Shown: positions 52,515 to 60,696 of the stretch, one piece after another
Position numbering within the stretch: the stretch's first letter is position 1
Layout: the number at the start of each line of letters is the position of its first letter
Source of the DNA: Gammaproteobacteria bacterium
GTDB lineage: Bacteria > Pseudomonadota > Gammaproteobacteria > Pseudomonadales > Pseudohongiellaceae
Direction of reading: 5' to 3'
Assembly: GCA_030828385.1 (NCBI GenBank)
Contig: JAURCS010000006.1
Location: 1 to 64,000 of the forward strand
Length of the DNA: 64,000 bases
Notes under the pieces: generated by a model
The model's input: only the letters and a program-made list of their open reading frames with translations
Database searches by the model: none
What the model was told of the DNA's origin: nothing
Program-made: the position numbers and the translations under genes

Positions 52515-53798
52515 ATGCATTTTTTAACAAAGAAACATTTATCCCGCCGCAAGCTACTTCGCGGCGCCGGCGTTTCACTGGCCCTGCCGTTTCTGGAGTC
52601 CATGATTCCCGCCGGAATGGCACGCGCTGCTGAACTGGGCTCGCCCAGGTCGAGGCTGGCCTGTCTCTACGTGCCGCATGGGGCAATTCAGGACCGGTGG
52701 GAGCCGTCGAAGGTTGGCAGGGATTTTGAATTCACTCCGACACTGAAAGTCCTGGAGCCATACCGCGATTACATCAATATCGTCAGCGGTCTGGATTTAC
52801 CGGTGGCCTATGAAGGCCCTCCCTCGGCTGGTCAACATCACAATCGTTCTTCCCAGTGCTGGCTTACCTGCGTCGCACCGGGAACCGGCCCGTCGCCGAC
52901 ATCGATGGATCAATTGGCTGCGGATTACATCGGTCAGGATACGCAGCTGCCGTCTTTGGAACTCGCGCTGGAAGCTCGTGCCTCGATATCCTACCGAACG
53001 CCGAACAATCCGATGCCCATGCAGGTCAATCCGCGCGTGGTTTTTGAACGGCTGTTCGGCGACGGCAGTACGCCGCAAGAGCTTGCCGCACGTCGGGCAC
53101 AAACACAGAATATTCTGGATATCGTGCGGCAGGAGATCAATTCATTACAGAGCACACTGCCATCGGGCGACCGGATACGCATGGAGCAGTACCTGAACGA
53201 TGTCCGCGAAGTGGAGAGGCGTCTGAGCCTGGAGACGGACACCATGCCGGCTAAGTTGGACTTGCCGGACAGGCCGGCGGGCATTCCGGAGAACTTCGAG
53301 GATCATGCGAAGATGATGTTCGATCTGATGGTGCTTTCCTGGCAGGCCGACCTGACGCGTGTGTCCACGTTCATGTTGGCGCGAGAATTGAGTAATCGAG
53401 CGTTTCCGGCAAGCGGTGTGAATGAAGGCTTTCATAATTGCTCGCACCATATGGACGTTGCAGAGAACATGAATCGTCTCGCGCAACTGAACGCGTACCA
53501 TTTACACAACACCATGGGCTACTTCGTAGAAAGACTCAATGCCACACCAGATGGTGACGGCACTTTGCTGGATCATTCCCTGGTGCTTTACGGAAGTGGG
53601 ATGGGAAATTCGCAGGATCACAATCATAGCGAGCTACCGGTCGTGCTTGCGGGCGGGGCATCCGGAAGAGTAACTGGTGGAAAGCACATACGCGTGGACA
53701 GCGGTACCCCGATTTCAAATCTCCTGGTGACCATGCTCGATAAACTGGACGTGCCTGTCGACGGCTTTGCGGACAGCAACGGCATCGTGCCACTTTAG
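52515..53798 (+). CDS. DUF1552 family protein, Tat-type signal
   Basis: A 427-aa protein. It starts with a Tat-like signal (LSRRKLLRGAGVSLALPFLE), followed by the DUF1552 pattern: YVPHGAIQDRWEP, NIVSGLDLP, GQHHNRSSQCWLT, SIDQ-like TSMDQLAADYIG, and ...LYGSGMGNSQDHNHSELPVVLAGG near the C-terminus (SGMGNSQDHNHSELP). The latter resembles sulfatase-like DUF1501 folds with metal-binding His and Asp. It always travels with DUF1592 proteins and is probably periplasmic. The next gene, an ankyrin protein, follows closely. Confidence 0.92.
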   Translation: MHFLTKKHLSRRKLLRGAGVSLALPFLESMIPAGMARAAELGSPRSRLACLYVPHGAIQDRWEPSKVGRDFEFTPTLKVLEPYRDYINIVSGLDLPVAYEGPPSAGQHHNRSSQCWLTCVAPGTGPSPTSMDQLAADYIGQDTQLPSLELALEARASISYRTPNNPMPMQVNPRVVFERLFGDGSTPQELAARRAQTQNILDIVRQEINSLQSTLPSGDRIRMEQYLNDVREVERRLSLETDTMPAKLDLPDRPAGIPENFEDHAKMMFDLMVLSWQADLTRVSTFMLARELSNRAFPASGVNEGFHNCSHHMDVAENMNRLAQLNAYHLHNTMGYFVERLNATPDGDGTLLDHSLVLYGSGMGNSQDHNHSELPVVLAGGASGRVTGGKHIRVDSGTPISNLLVTMLDKLDVPVDGFADSNGIVPL

Positions 53799-53832
53799 AA
53801 TTTTGAGAACAGAAAATAGAGAAGAGGCGGTA

Positions 53833-55473
53833 GTGAAAAAATTGCAGGGAAAGGTTTCATGTTACTCGCATCAGTTGGGCGAGGTCCTGGTGATCTGCGC
53901 GATCGTGCTGTTTGGCGAGCCACTGATTGCCCAGCCTCTTTCTGTGCCCAGACCTGATCAGGTGCAGGCATCGCCAGTAGCCGAAGCTGCCAGGCAAGGG
54001 GACCGACAAGCAGTACAGGCTCTTCTCCGACAAGAGCTGGACGTTAACGGCCTGGGCCGGGACGGCACACCAGCATTGCACTGGGCAGTACGCGTCAACG
54101 ATCAGGAACTGGTCGACTTGCTGCTCGATGCCGGGGCACACATAAACGGTGTCAACCGGTATGGGCAAGCCCCGCTGCATATTGCCTTGCAGAGCCGTCA
54201 TACAGACATGGTGCGGCGGCTACTCGACGTTGGCGCTGACGTGGAACAAGCGGATCTAGGTGGCGAACCGCCACTGCTGTTGGCAACACGGCTGGGTGAT
54301 CCCGACATGGTGGAGGTGTTGCTGGAGGCCGGGGCGCAAGTAGATACCCGGGACCTGAACTATGGACAAACAGCACTGATGATTGCCGTACGAGAGGAAC
54401 ATGCAGGGTTGGTAGAGCGACTTCTTGTGGCCGGCGCCGATGTTAATGCGCAGAGTTTTGCCGGTGAGGTGCACAGAATGGTTTTGCCCAGCGAAGTTCC
54501 CGTGGGTACGTCGCAGGGCGTGGGTATCAATCGGTCCGGATTGCCAGATAGAGGGATGCGTTACCCGATCACCGGTATGAAGACCCCGCTTTTGTATGCG
54601 ACCCGGCAGGGCAATTTAGAACTTACACGCCAATTGGTGGAAGCCGGGGCCGACATCGAAACTGCGGATGCCAATGGCATCACGCCACTGATCAATGCGA
54701 TTCTTAATCACAGCATCGTCAACGTGAATCGCTCCGGGCAAAGTGATCATCTGAAGATTGCGCAGTATCTGGTCGAGGCAGGGGCCAACGTCAATGCCCA
54801 GGACTGGTATGGACAGACAGCTCTTTGGGTCTCCGTTGATACTCGAAACCTGGAATTTGCAGTGACAGAAACGACCAATCGGGTGGACAGAGAAGGGGCC
54901 TTTGCGCTGATAGAGTCCCTGCTTGCTGCGGGTGCGGATCCCAATCCACGGACAAGGGAATTCCCTCCCGAAAGACGCTTCATCGCTGGCACCGGTTCCA
55001 ACGGTTGGGTCGATATGACAGGACAGACGCCATTTTTGCGCGCCTCGGTTGCGGGCGACCTGCGGGTTTTACAACTGCTGCTCGACTACGGTGCCGATCC
55101 CAATATAACTACCTTTGATGGGACTAACGCGTTGATGCTTGCTGCCGGCATCACCTGGGCTGTCGCGGAAACTTTCGATGAAGGTGCTGATGCTCTGCTG
55201 GAAACGGTGAAGCTGACACATGCCCTGGGCAATGATATCAACGCCGGAAACTCGCTGGGTCTGCGGGCGATTCACGGTGCTGCCAATCGAGGATCCAACG
55301 ACATCATTTCATATCTTGCTGAAAACGGTGCGCTGCTGGATGTGGCCGACAATGAAGGCCGTACAGCCATCAATTGGGCAGAGGGTGAGCTCACGGGTGC
55401 GCGTGCACCGACGCGAAAGCCGGAGACCATCGCCTTACTGCAGAAGTTGCAAGCCAGGGCTGCGCCAGAGTAA
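53833..55473 (+). CDS. Secreted ankyrin-repeat protein
   Basis: 546 aa from a GTG at 53833, chosen for the AGAGG site 5 nt upstream and the signal-like start VKKLQGKV...LIAQPL; the frame is open back to 53767, inside the DUF1552 gene. Nine or so ankyrin repeats follow, for example DGTPALHWAVRVNDQELVDL and GQAPLHIALQSRHTDMVRRL, interrupted by insertions near residues 220-260 and 375-400. Ankyrin proteins bind partners; here the likely partners are the two upstream gene products in the periplasm. It ends the three-gene operon. Confidence 0.9.
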   Translation: MKKLQGKVSCYSHQLGEVLVICAIVLFGEPLIAQPLSVPRPDQVQASPVAEAARQGDRQAVQALLRQELDVNGLGRDGTPALHWAVRVNDQELVDLLLDAGAHINGVNRYGQAPLHIALQSRHTDMVRRLLDVGADVEQADLGGEPPLLLATRLGDPDMVEVLLEAGAQVDTRDLNYGQTALMIAVREEHAGLVERLLVAGADVNAQSFAGEVHRMVLPSEVPVGTSQGVGINRSGLPDRGMRYPITGMKTPLLYATRQGNLELTRQLVEAGADIETADANGITPLINAILNHSIVNVNRSGQSDHLKIAQYLVEAGANVNAQDWYGQTALWVSVDTRNLEFAVTETTNRVDREGAFALIESLLAAGADPNPRTREFPPERRFIAGTGSNGWVDMTGQTPFLRASVAGDLRVLQLLLDYGADPNITTFDGTNALMLAAGITWAVAETFDEGADALLETVKLTHALGNDINAGNSLGLRAIHGAANRGSNDIISYLAENGALLDVADNEGRTAINWAEGELTGARAPTRKPETIALLQKLQARAAPE

Positions 55474-55534
55474 AAAATTAATTAGTTTTAAGGTCCTCTT
55501 CTTGGTCTGGCCGAAAGCATAAAAAGGGCATAAA

Positions 55535-55581
55535 AAGGGGACAGATTTATTTTATTTTATGAAAAATATATCTGTCCCCTT
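55535..55581. repeat. Tag-repeat hairpin (AAGGGGACAGAT / ATCTGTCCCCTT)
   Basis: A perfect 12-bp inverted pair separated by an AT-rich stretch of about 23 nt. It follows the ankyrin gene. A T-rich tail is lacking, so it is a repeat hairpin more than a terminator. Confidence 0.82.
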
Positions 55582-55697
55582 GATTCGCAGTGGCCATTCC
55601 TCCAGGACCAGTAGTCGTAATAGTCGCAAGCTTGCTTGTATAATGTCGGCATGTCATAGCTACAACTTCATACCAAGAAAAATTACAGGGGCACACC

Positions 55698-56573
55698 ATG
55701 ATTTTCGTTTCCGGAGCGAACGGGCAATTTTCCCGTGCAGTGATTGAATCCATCCTTGCGGCCGGGCGGGGGAATGAACTCGCTGTGGGAACGCGTAATG
55801 TAGATTCCCCTTTTGCACAAGAACTTGCAGCACAGGGTGTTAGTGTGCGGCATGCTGATTTCCTTGATCCGGATCTCATGCAAAGCGCACTTGAGGGCTG
55901 CGCCAAGGCGCTGTTCATTCCCACCTACGATACCAACGATGTCCGTCTGCAGCAGAATCTCAATGCACTCGAAGCAGCGCGCGCCGCAGGTGTTGGTCAC
56001 GTGGTCTACCCCAGCTTCATTAATGCGGAATCGCCTCTGGTCGAGCACAGCCGCCTCGTGCACCTGCCGACCGAGCAGGCGATTCGCGATTCTGGCCTTG
56101 CATTCACCATCCTGCGGCACGCGCTTTACGCGGATGTCATGGTAAGCGATCTGCAGGACACGCTCGCCACTGGTGTGCTTCATCGACCTGGTGGTGAGGC
56201 ACGCTGCGCTTACGTGGCACGCGCGGATCTGGGGATATCTGCAGCACAGGTGCTGATGCGCGACGAGCCCTCGGGACGAACCTACTCCGAGACCATGGAA
56301 CGCACGTATTCCGGTAGTGAGATAGCAGACATGATGTCAGAAGTTTTCGGCAGACCAGTACGTTACCAATCCATCGCAGCAGTCGACTGGCCGCACTATG
56401 TGACAGAGCATTGGGGTGTACCACTGGAGATCTCGAAAAGCATGGTGGGCACTTCACTAGCCTTAGAGGCCGGGGATTTCGACCTTGTCAGTCCAGACTA
56501 TGGCGAGATTACCGGCCATCCTCCACGTACGATGCGCGCCTTTCTGGAATCGGTGCGCGACGGCGGAAACTGA
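55698..56573 (+). CDS. NmrA-like NAD(P)-binding reductase (QOR2-type)
   Basis: A 291-aa atypical SDR. The nucleotide motif is IFVSGANGQFSRAV at the N-terminus (GxNGxxxR variant of the NmrA family). HVVYPSFIN and FTILRHALYADVM follow the QOR2/azoreductase-like pattern of E. coli YtfG. AGGGG lies 6 nt before the ATG. Relatives reduce quinones with NADPH or act as redox sensors. It is enclosed with the DUF1592 operon between the two 26-bp inverted tags. Confidence 0.88.
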   Translation: MIFVSGANGQFSRAVIESILAAGRGNELAVGTRNVDSPFAQELAAQGVSVRHADFLDPDLMQSALEGCAKALFIPTYDTNDVRLQQNLNALEAARAAGVGHVVYPSFINAESPLVEHSRLVHLPTEQAIRDSGLAFTILRHALYADVMVSDLQDTLATGVLHRPGGEARCAYVARADLGISAAQVLMRDEPSGRTYSETMERTYSGSEIADMMSEVFGRPVRYQSIAAVDWPHYVTEHWGVPLEISKSMVGTSLALEAGDFDLVSPDYGEITGHPPRTMRAFLESVRDGGN

Positions 56574-56580
56574 AGGCAAG

Positions 56581-56606
56581 AATCAAGGGGTCAGGTTACT
56601 TGATTT
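56581..56606 (+). repeat. 26-bp tag repeat, right boundary copy
   Basis: Begins AATCAAGGGGTCAGGTTACT and ends TGATTT. It is the exact reverse complement of the copy at 49777-49802. It begins 8 bp after the NmrA-like stop codon. Confidence 0.88.
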
Positions 56607-56615
56607 CCTGTTAAC

Positions 56616-58127
56616 TTACTCCGGCGCGAGAGAAGGCGCTGGTTGCTGGGGCGTGTTGGGTGCGCGCCACGGCTCGACGTTCACGGCAGGGAAGTAAGTT
56701 GACAAGCGCTGTTTTACCGCTTCCAGAGCGGGATCATCGGCCAGATTGGTCCACTCGTTGGTATCGTTTTCATGATCGTAGAGTTCCTCGGCGCCATCGG
56801 CATAACGGGTGTAGCGATAACGCGGACCTCGCACTGAATGATTGTTCTGGCCCCAGGTACTCAGCACAGCGCGATCCCACTCCATGTCCGGATTCTCCAG
56901 AAGAGGCATCAGGCTGTCCCCACCTTCCAGGTGATTCGGTGCCTCCAGTCCCGCCAGTTCGACCAGGGTCGGATACAGATCCATGGAAGACACGGGCACA
57001 TCGGAACGGCTGCCTGGTGAGGTAACCCCGGGAGCAACAATAATCAGTGGTACCTGCAGCGCTACTTCCCACAGGGTTTCTTTTTCACGCTGGTTCTTTT
57101 CACCAAGTTGGTAGCCGTGGTCACCCATCATGATAATGATGGTGTTATCGGCACGCCCACTCTCATCGAGAGCATCCAGCAGTCTGCCCACTGCGGCATC
57201 GGCCACGCTGACACTGGACAGGTAAGCCTGCACCGCTTCTTCCCAGGCGCCGGCTTCCATGATGGGTTTCATACGCTCAGTGGAGTGATGCGCCGGATCA
57301 ATATCATCCAGGTCATTTTCAAGATAAGGCGGTGTCTGCACGCTTTCCAGAGGATATAGATCAAAAAATTCCTGCGGGTTGTACCAGGGGGCATGGGGTC
57401 GATAGATGCCGGCGCCGATAAACCGGGACTGGTTCAATGCATTGGTCTCTCCCATGCGTTGCACAACATAGTTGCTGGTCATGCCGTCGATGGTGGCTTC
57501 GTAATTGCTGACCACGGGGCCCCAGTTGAACTGCAACTGGTTCACAGCAGCAGGTTTGATCTCATCAGGTAACTGCCAGTCCAATGCTGGCCAGAAGTCA
57601 TCCCAGGCATTCACATCATTAAACCCGGGATGCCCGCCAGGAAAAAACGTATGGGCATGGAAAATCTTGCCGGCTCCAAAACTCATATATCCTGAATCCC
57701 GGAAATAACGGGGCAGGGAAGCATAGTTTTCAAACTCGGGCATTTGTCGCCAGTCCTGACCGTTGTTGTAAACCCCGGAACTGGAAGGCCGTCTGCCAAA
57801 CAGGGCGGCTGTACGAATGGCATTACATTGTGGCGCAATGGTGTGCGCATTGGTAAAAATCATTCCGCGTGAAGCCAACTCGGTCATGTTTGGTGTGATG
57901 GCCTGCGAATCCCCCATTGGCGCTATCATGGTATTGAGGTCATCCACCATGATCAGCAGTACATCCGGTCGCTCACCCTGACCTGCAGCCGGGCGAATCA
58001 GTGTCGATTGCACGGGCGAAGCGTCTGCGTCAGTAACTGATTCATCCATGTCCGGTGTCTGACCACAGCCAGCCACCAACCCGGATAGGGCTATAGCCAA
58101 ACCTGCATGAAAATACGCTTTCTTCAT
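56616..58127 (-). CDS. Sulfatase lipoprotein, iduronate-2-sulfatase-like
   Basis: A 503-aa protein with a lipobox (LVAGC, lipidated Cys about residue 21). Metal ligands D62 and D63 are in IMVDDLN. The formylglycine site is C101 in QCNAIRTAALFG, the CxAxR form rather than CxPSR. Other family marks: GKIFHAHTFFPGGHPGFND, APWYNPQEFF and MGDHGYQLGEKNQREKETLW. It would remove sulphate from a sulphated sugar in the periplasm or at the cell surface. Maturation needs a formylglycine enzyme encoded elsewhere. Confidence 0.92.
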   Translation of the reverse strand: MKKAYFHAGLAIALSGLVAGCGQTPDMDESVTDADASPVQSTLIRPAAGQGERPDVLLIMVDDLNTMIAPMGDSQAITPNMTELASRGMIFTNAHTIAPQCNAIRTAALFGRRPSSSGVYNNGQDWRQMPEFENYASLPRYFRDSGYMSFGAGKIFHAHTFFPGGHPGFNDVNAWDDFWPALDWQLPDEIKPAAVNQLQFNWGPVVSNYEATIDGMTSNYVVQRMGETNALNQSRFIGAGIYRPHAPWYNPQEFFDLYPLESVQTPPYLENDLDDIDPAHHSTERMKPIMEAGAWEEAVQAYLSSVSVADAAVGRLLDALDESGRADNTIIIMMGDHGYQLGEKNQREKETLWEVALQVPLIIVAPGVTSPGSRSDVPVSSMDLYPTLVELAGLEAPNHLEGGDSLMPLLENPDMEWDRAVLSTWGQNNHSVRGPRYRYTRYADGAEELYDHENDTNEWTNLADDPALEAVKQRLSTYFPAVNVEPWRAPNTPQQPAPSLAPE

Positions 58128-58449
58128 AATATGTCCCCGTCTGGCTTTTTGTTTTTATGATCTACACCTGGTTTTAATAGCGGCACCCGAAGCATAAAGC
58201 AGTATAAAGGGATACCCACTTCTCAAGCAATTTGCTGTTTTCCGAATTTGGAATGAATCAAGTGTATCAAGGGGGCAGAGTTCTTGATCCCCGTCCTCTT
58301 GACCAGAATGACCGGGCTATTTCTGATATTTTTAGAATTATAAAAACCAGAGCAGTTTTTTCATTATCTAGAACTCTGACCCCGTGATTGCTTTATTAAT
58401 ATACCGGGCCGATGGTATCGTAACCCTCACATTGTTAACGGATAACGTC

Positions 58450-58528
58450 ATGCAGGCGATGCTTTTGCCACAAGCCAATGCCCCCCTGGAACTTGTCGAC
58501 ATCGACAAGCCGCAACCCGGAGCGGGAA
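58450..58528 (+). pseudogene. Zinc-type alcohol dehydrogenase, 5' remnant
   Basis: An ATG opens MQAMLLPQANAPLELVDIDK, PQPGAG: the normal first 26 residues of a medium-chain zinc alcohol dehydrogenase (compare the MKAMVLE...PxPGxGEV pattern). Homology ends abruptly just before the tag GCGTCCCTATTCGAC at 58531-58545. Nothing of the remaining 300 codons is nearby, so the break is at the tag. Confidence 0.65.
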
Positions 58529-58530
58529 TA

Positions 58531-58545
58531 GCGTCCCTATTCGAC
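58531..58545. repeat. Tag repeat (GCGTCCCTATTCGAC) at the break of the dehydrogenase relic
   Basis: Identical to the core at 38543-38557 and close to 60638-60653. It directly follows the end of dehydrogenase homology. Confidence 0.7.
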
Positions 58546-58652
58546 ATGAGCATTTTTGCAGTAAAGGTCAGCAGGGACTATATTACCGGAACACTCTGAA
58601 CCAATTTATCCAGAGATTATCTGCAGTTCAGGGAGTCGATGGGGGAAGGGCA

Positions 58653-59180
58653 TTGAAACCAATTACTGTTACATTAATGACATGCATGCTGAGCGTACTT
58701 CTGGTTCCACAGGTGCCTGCCGCGACCGCAGCTGAACCTTCACTGGAAACTCTTGCTGCAAGAGTGCAGCTGCTGGAAGATCGGGAGTCTATCCGTAACC
58801 TGATCCTGGCCTATGGCACTGCGCATGATAATCGTGATTACCGCACCTTTGCCAACCTGTTTGCCCGGGAGGGCGAGTGGGTGAGTGGCATGGGTTCTGC
58901 AAAGGGGCCAGATGCCATATTCAAGCTCATGGATGGCATGATAGGGCACAACCCCATGCCCGAAGGCTCCGGGACCTATCATCTGTTGAGCAATGAAAAT
59001 ATTGCGATTGATGGTGATTATGGCTCGGCGGTCACCAAGTGGGTGTATATCACTCCGGATGCCAACGGCGCGCCGGCCGTTACTATTTTGGGGCATTACA
59101 ACGATCTATTTATTCGTGAAGCTGGCCAGTGGAAGTTTCTGCGCCGGGAAGCCCCCATGGATTTACCTGCCGGTGGCTAA
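58653..59180 (+). CDS. SnoaL/NTF2-like protein, secreted
   Basis: A 175-aa protein using a TTG start at 58653 with GGGGGAAGGG just upstream; the nearby ATG at 58639 is out of frame. The N-terminus is a signal peptide ending ATAAE. The rest is one NTF2-like cone: LEDRESIRNLILAYGTAHDN, TFANLFAREGEWVSG, HLLSNENIAIDGD and WKFLRREAP. These folds act as small hydrolases, isomerases or binding domains; no function can be assigned. The paralogous-looking two-domain protein downstream may share a substrate. Confidence 0.83.
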   Translation: MKPITVTLMTCMLSVLLVPQVPAATAAEPSLETLAARVQLLEDRESIRNLILAYGTAHDNRDYRTFANLFAREGEWVSGMGSAKGPDAIFKLMDGMIGHNPMPEGSGTYHLLSNENIAIDGDYGSAVTKWVYITPDANGAPAVTILGHYNDLFIREAGQWKFLRREAPMDLPAGG

Positions 59181-59192
59181 TTTCCCATGCCA

Positions 59193-59226
59193 AATCAAGG
59201 GGAACTAAAGCAGACAGATTTTTTTG
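59193..59226. repeat. Tag repeat (AAATCAAGGGG...CAGACAGATTTTT)
   Basis: Two modules are joined: AATCAAGGGG, as in the 26-bp tag, and CAGACAGATT, as in the ACAGATTTATT tag. The mixture shows how the mosaic is built. Confidence 0.65.
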
Positions 59227-59307
59227 TTCTATAAAAATAGTATTAAGACAATTTTGGCGCACATCTCAGGATTGCGCGTTTTATAAAATCCCTACAGAGT
59301 ATTTATC

Positions 59308-60192
59308 ATGAAAATTCCTGCTTCTTTCCTGTTGATATTTTTAACCATCGGACTCAGCGGAGTATCTGCTGCCCAGGATATGCCCTTGGATTACGGGGCC
59401 TATGTGAGGGATTTCAATTCCGGGAATGACGAGGGTCTGGTGGAGAAATATTTTGCTGAAGATACGGTGATGATCAGTGGCAGTGGTGAGTTTCATGGCC
59501 ATGCCGGCATGAACGAGTTTCTTGCCTGGGCTCATGATGGTGTGCGTGAAATACTCAGGCCGGTCAATATTGCCTATGATGACAGCAATATCTTTGTCGA
59601 AGTGGATATGGATTTTGTCGCATCGAAAGAGAGACCGGAATTTCCTTTTGGTCACATGCTGCCGGGCGATATCGTCACGGTGAAGTTTCTGGTCCATTAC
59701 ATTGTTAATGAGGACGGTCTCATCCAGGAGTTGCAGACCATGACCTGGGAACCGGAGAGAGAGGTCAGCAAGATTCCCCGCCTGGGTGAGCACCCGGGAC
59801 AAAAAGCGGCATTTCTGGCCTATACAGCGGCTTTCAGTGCCGGTTTGCCGGATCAGTATTCTGCTTATTATACGGATGATGTGGTACTGGAATTACCGTC
59901 CGTCGACAGTATCTCAGGCAAACAGGGGATTGTGGATTTCTATACTGACATGTTTGTTACGGTGCGGGAGTCACTTGAAATCAATACCGTGATTTATGAT
60001 GAGCATGCCATAGTCGGTGACTTTATCAGTGTGTTCACGGCCTCTGCTGATGCGCCCGATTTTCCTGTCGGTCCGCTCAGGGCAGGAGAGCAGTACCGGG
60101 TTCCCGTATTAGTCTATTACACGCTGGAAAATGGTCTGATCAGCCACATTCGTGTGGCCCGCATGGGGGATGCTTTATTAAATCGCCCATAG
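59308..60192 (+). CDS. Secreted protein with two SnoaL/NTF2-like domains
   Basis: A 294-aa protein with a signal peptide ending SAAQ near residue 22. Two NTF2-like cones follow in tandem: first YGAYVRDFNSGNDEGLVEKY with FHGHAGMNEFLAW, then FLAYTAAFSAGLPDQYSAYY with SISGKQGIVDFYTDMF. Tandem duplication within the gene is plain. There is no catalytic motif I can name. It follows the single-domain SnoaL protein on the same strand and is followed by a tag repeat. Confidence 0.8.
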   Translation: MKIPASFLLIFLTIGLSGVSAAQDMPLDYGAYVRDFNSGNDEGLVEKYFAEDTVMISGSGEFHGHAGMNEFLAWAHDGVREILRPVNIAYDDSNIFVEVDMDFVASKERPEFPFGHMLPGDIVTVKFLVHYIVNEDGLIQELQTMTWEPEREVSKIPRLGEHPGQKAAFLAYTAAFSAGLPDQYSAYYTDDVVLELPSVDSISGKQGIVDFYTDMFVTVRESLEINTVIYDEHAIVGDFISVFTASADAPDFPVGPLRAGEQYRVPVLVYYTLENGLISHIRVARMGDALLNRP

Positions 60193-60199
60193 TCAGTGT

Positions 60200-60229
60200 T
60201 GAATCAAGGGGCCGTCCCTATTTAGTTTC
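60200..60229. repeat. Tag repeat (GAATCAAGGGGCCGTCCCTATTT)
   Basis: A hybrid of the AATCAAGGGG module and the GTCCCTATT module, between convergent genes. Confidence 0.65.
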
Positions 60230-60535
60230 AAAAACAATCGCCTCCAGGGCATTGTCCGCAATCAACGGCGTTTCGAAATAACGGATGGTTGGTTCAGTCC
60301 CATAGGTTTCCATAAGCCGCTGCCTCCAGGCGGCATCATGAGCCTTGTCTGCCGCCTCTCGATTATGCCAGGTATACAAGGCCCCTCCCTGATTTTTCCC
60401 GGCATCATAAAGAAAGGTCTTGCGAATCAGGTCAGGATTTTTTCGCCAGTGAGGGGCAATGTCTTCCATGTCTTTCACTACCTTTTCGCGACTGATACCA
60501 ACAGGCAAATCAAACAGTACATATTCCGAAATCAT
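60218..60535 (-). CDS. YdhR-like dimeric alpha/beta-barrel protein
   Basis: A 105-aa cytoplasmic protein. YVLFDLPVGISREKVVKDME, WRKNPDLIRKTFLYD, GGALYTWHNREAADKAH and a PTIRYFETPLI segment fit the small monooxygenase-like (YdhR/ABM-type) fold, which acts on aromatic or quinone compounds or has no known activity. The start has a weak upstream AGGA. It lies between tag repeats; its 3' end is covered by the tag at 60200-60229. Confidence 0.7.
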   Translation of the reverse strand: MISEYVLFDLPVGISREKVVKDMEDIAPHWRKNPDLIRKTFLYDAGKNQGGALYTWHNREAADKAHDAAWRQRLMETYGTEPTIRYFETPLIADNALEAIVFETK

Positions 60536-60569
60536 TTTCCTAATCCTGAATTAAAGGGGACACGGTAAT

Positions 60570-60644
60570 AGGGACGCTTGCAACTTAGCAACCTATAAAT
60601 ACGCCAAATATATTTTGTAAAGTTGCTAAGTTGCAAGCGTCCCT
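60570..60644. repeat. 23-bp perfect inverted repeat (AGGGACGCTTGCAACTTAGC type)
   Basis: The arms 60570-60592 and 60622-60644 are exactly complementary over 23 nt, with a 29-nt loop. This is the longest hairpin in the window. It contains the GTTGCAAGCGTCCCT tag also seen at 38536. It lies between two minus-strand genes. Confidence 0.9.
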
Positions 60645-60696
60645 TCTTCGACTGAAGGGCGTCGCCGTTTGTCTTTATGAAACAGTCAGGCGCAAC

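Larger units (their letters stand above)
58128..58652. other. Repeat- and relic-bearing spacer
   Basis: A 525-bp stretch without a complete gene. GGGGGCAGAGTTCT at 58271-58284 is nearly complementary to AGAACTCTGACCCC at 58370-58383, another tag-type inverted pair. A relic of an alcohol dehydrogenase and a GCGTCCCTATTCGAC tag follow. Confidence 0.6.

Noticed and set aside
49777-56606. Integron-type cassettes
   Set aside because: The tags lack the attC core-site structure and no integrase gene is present.
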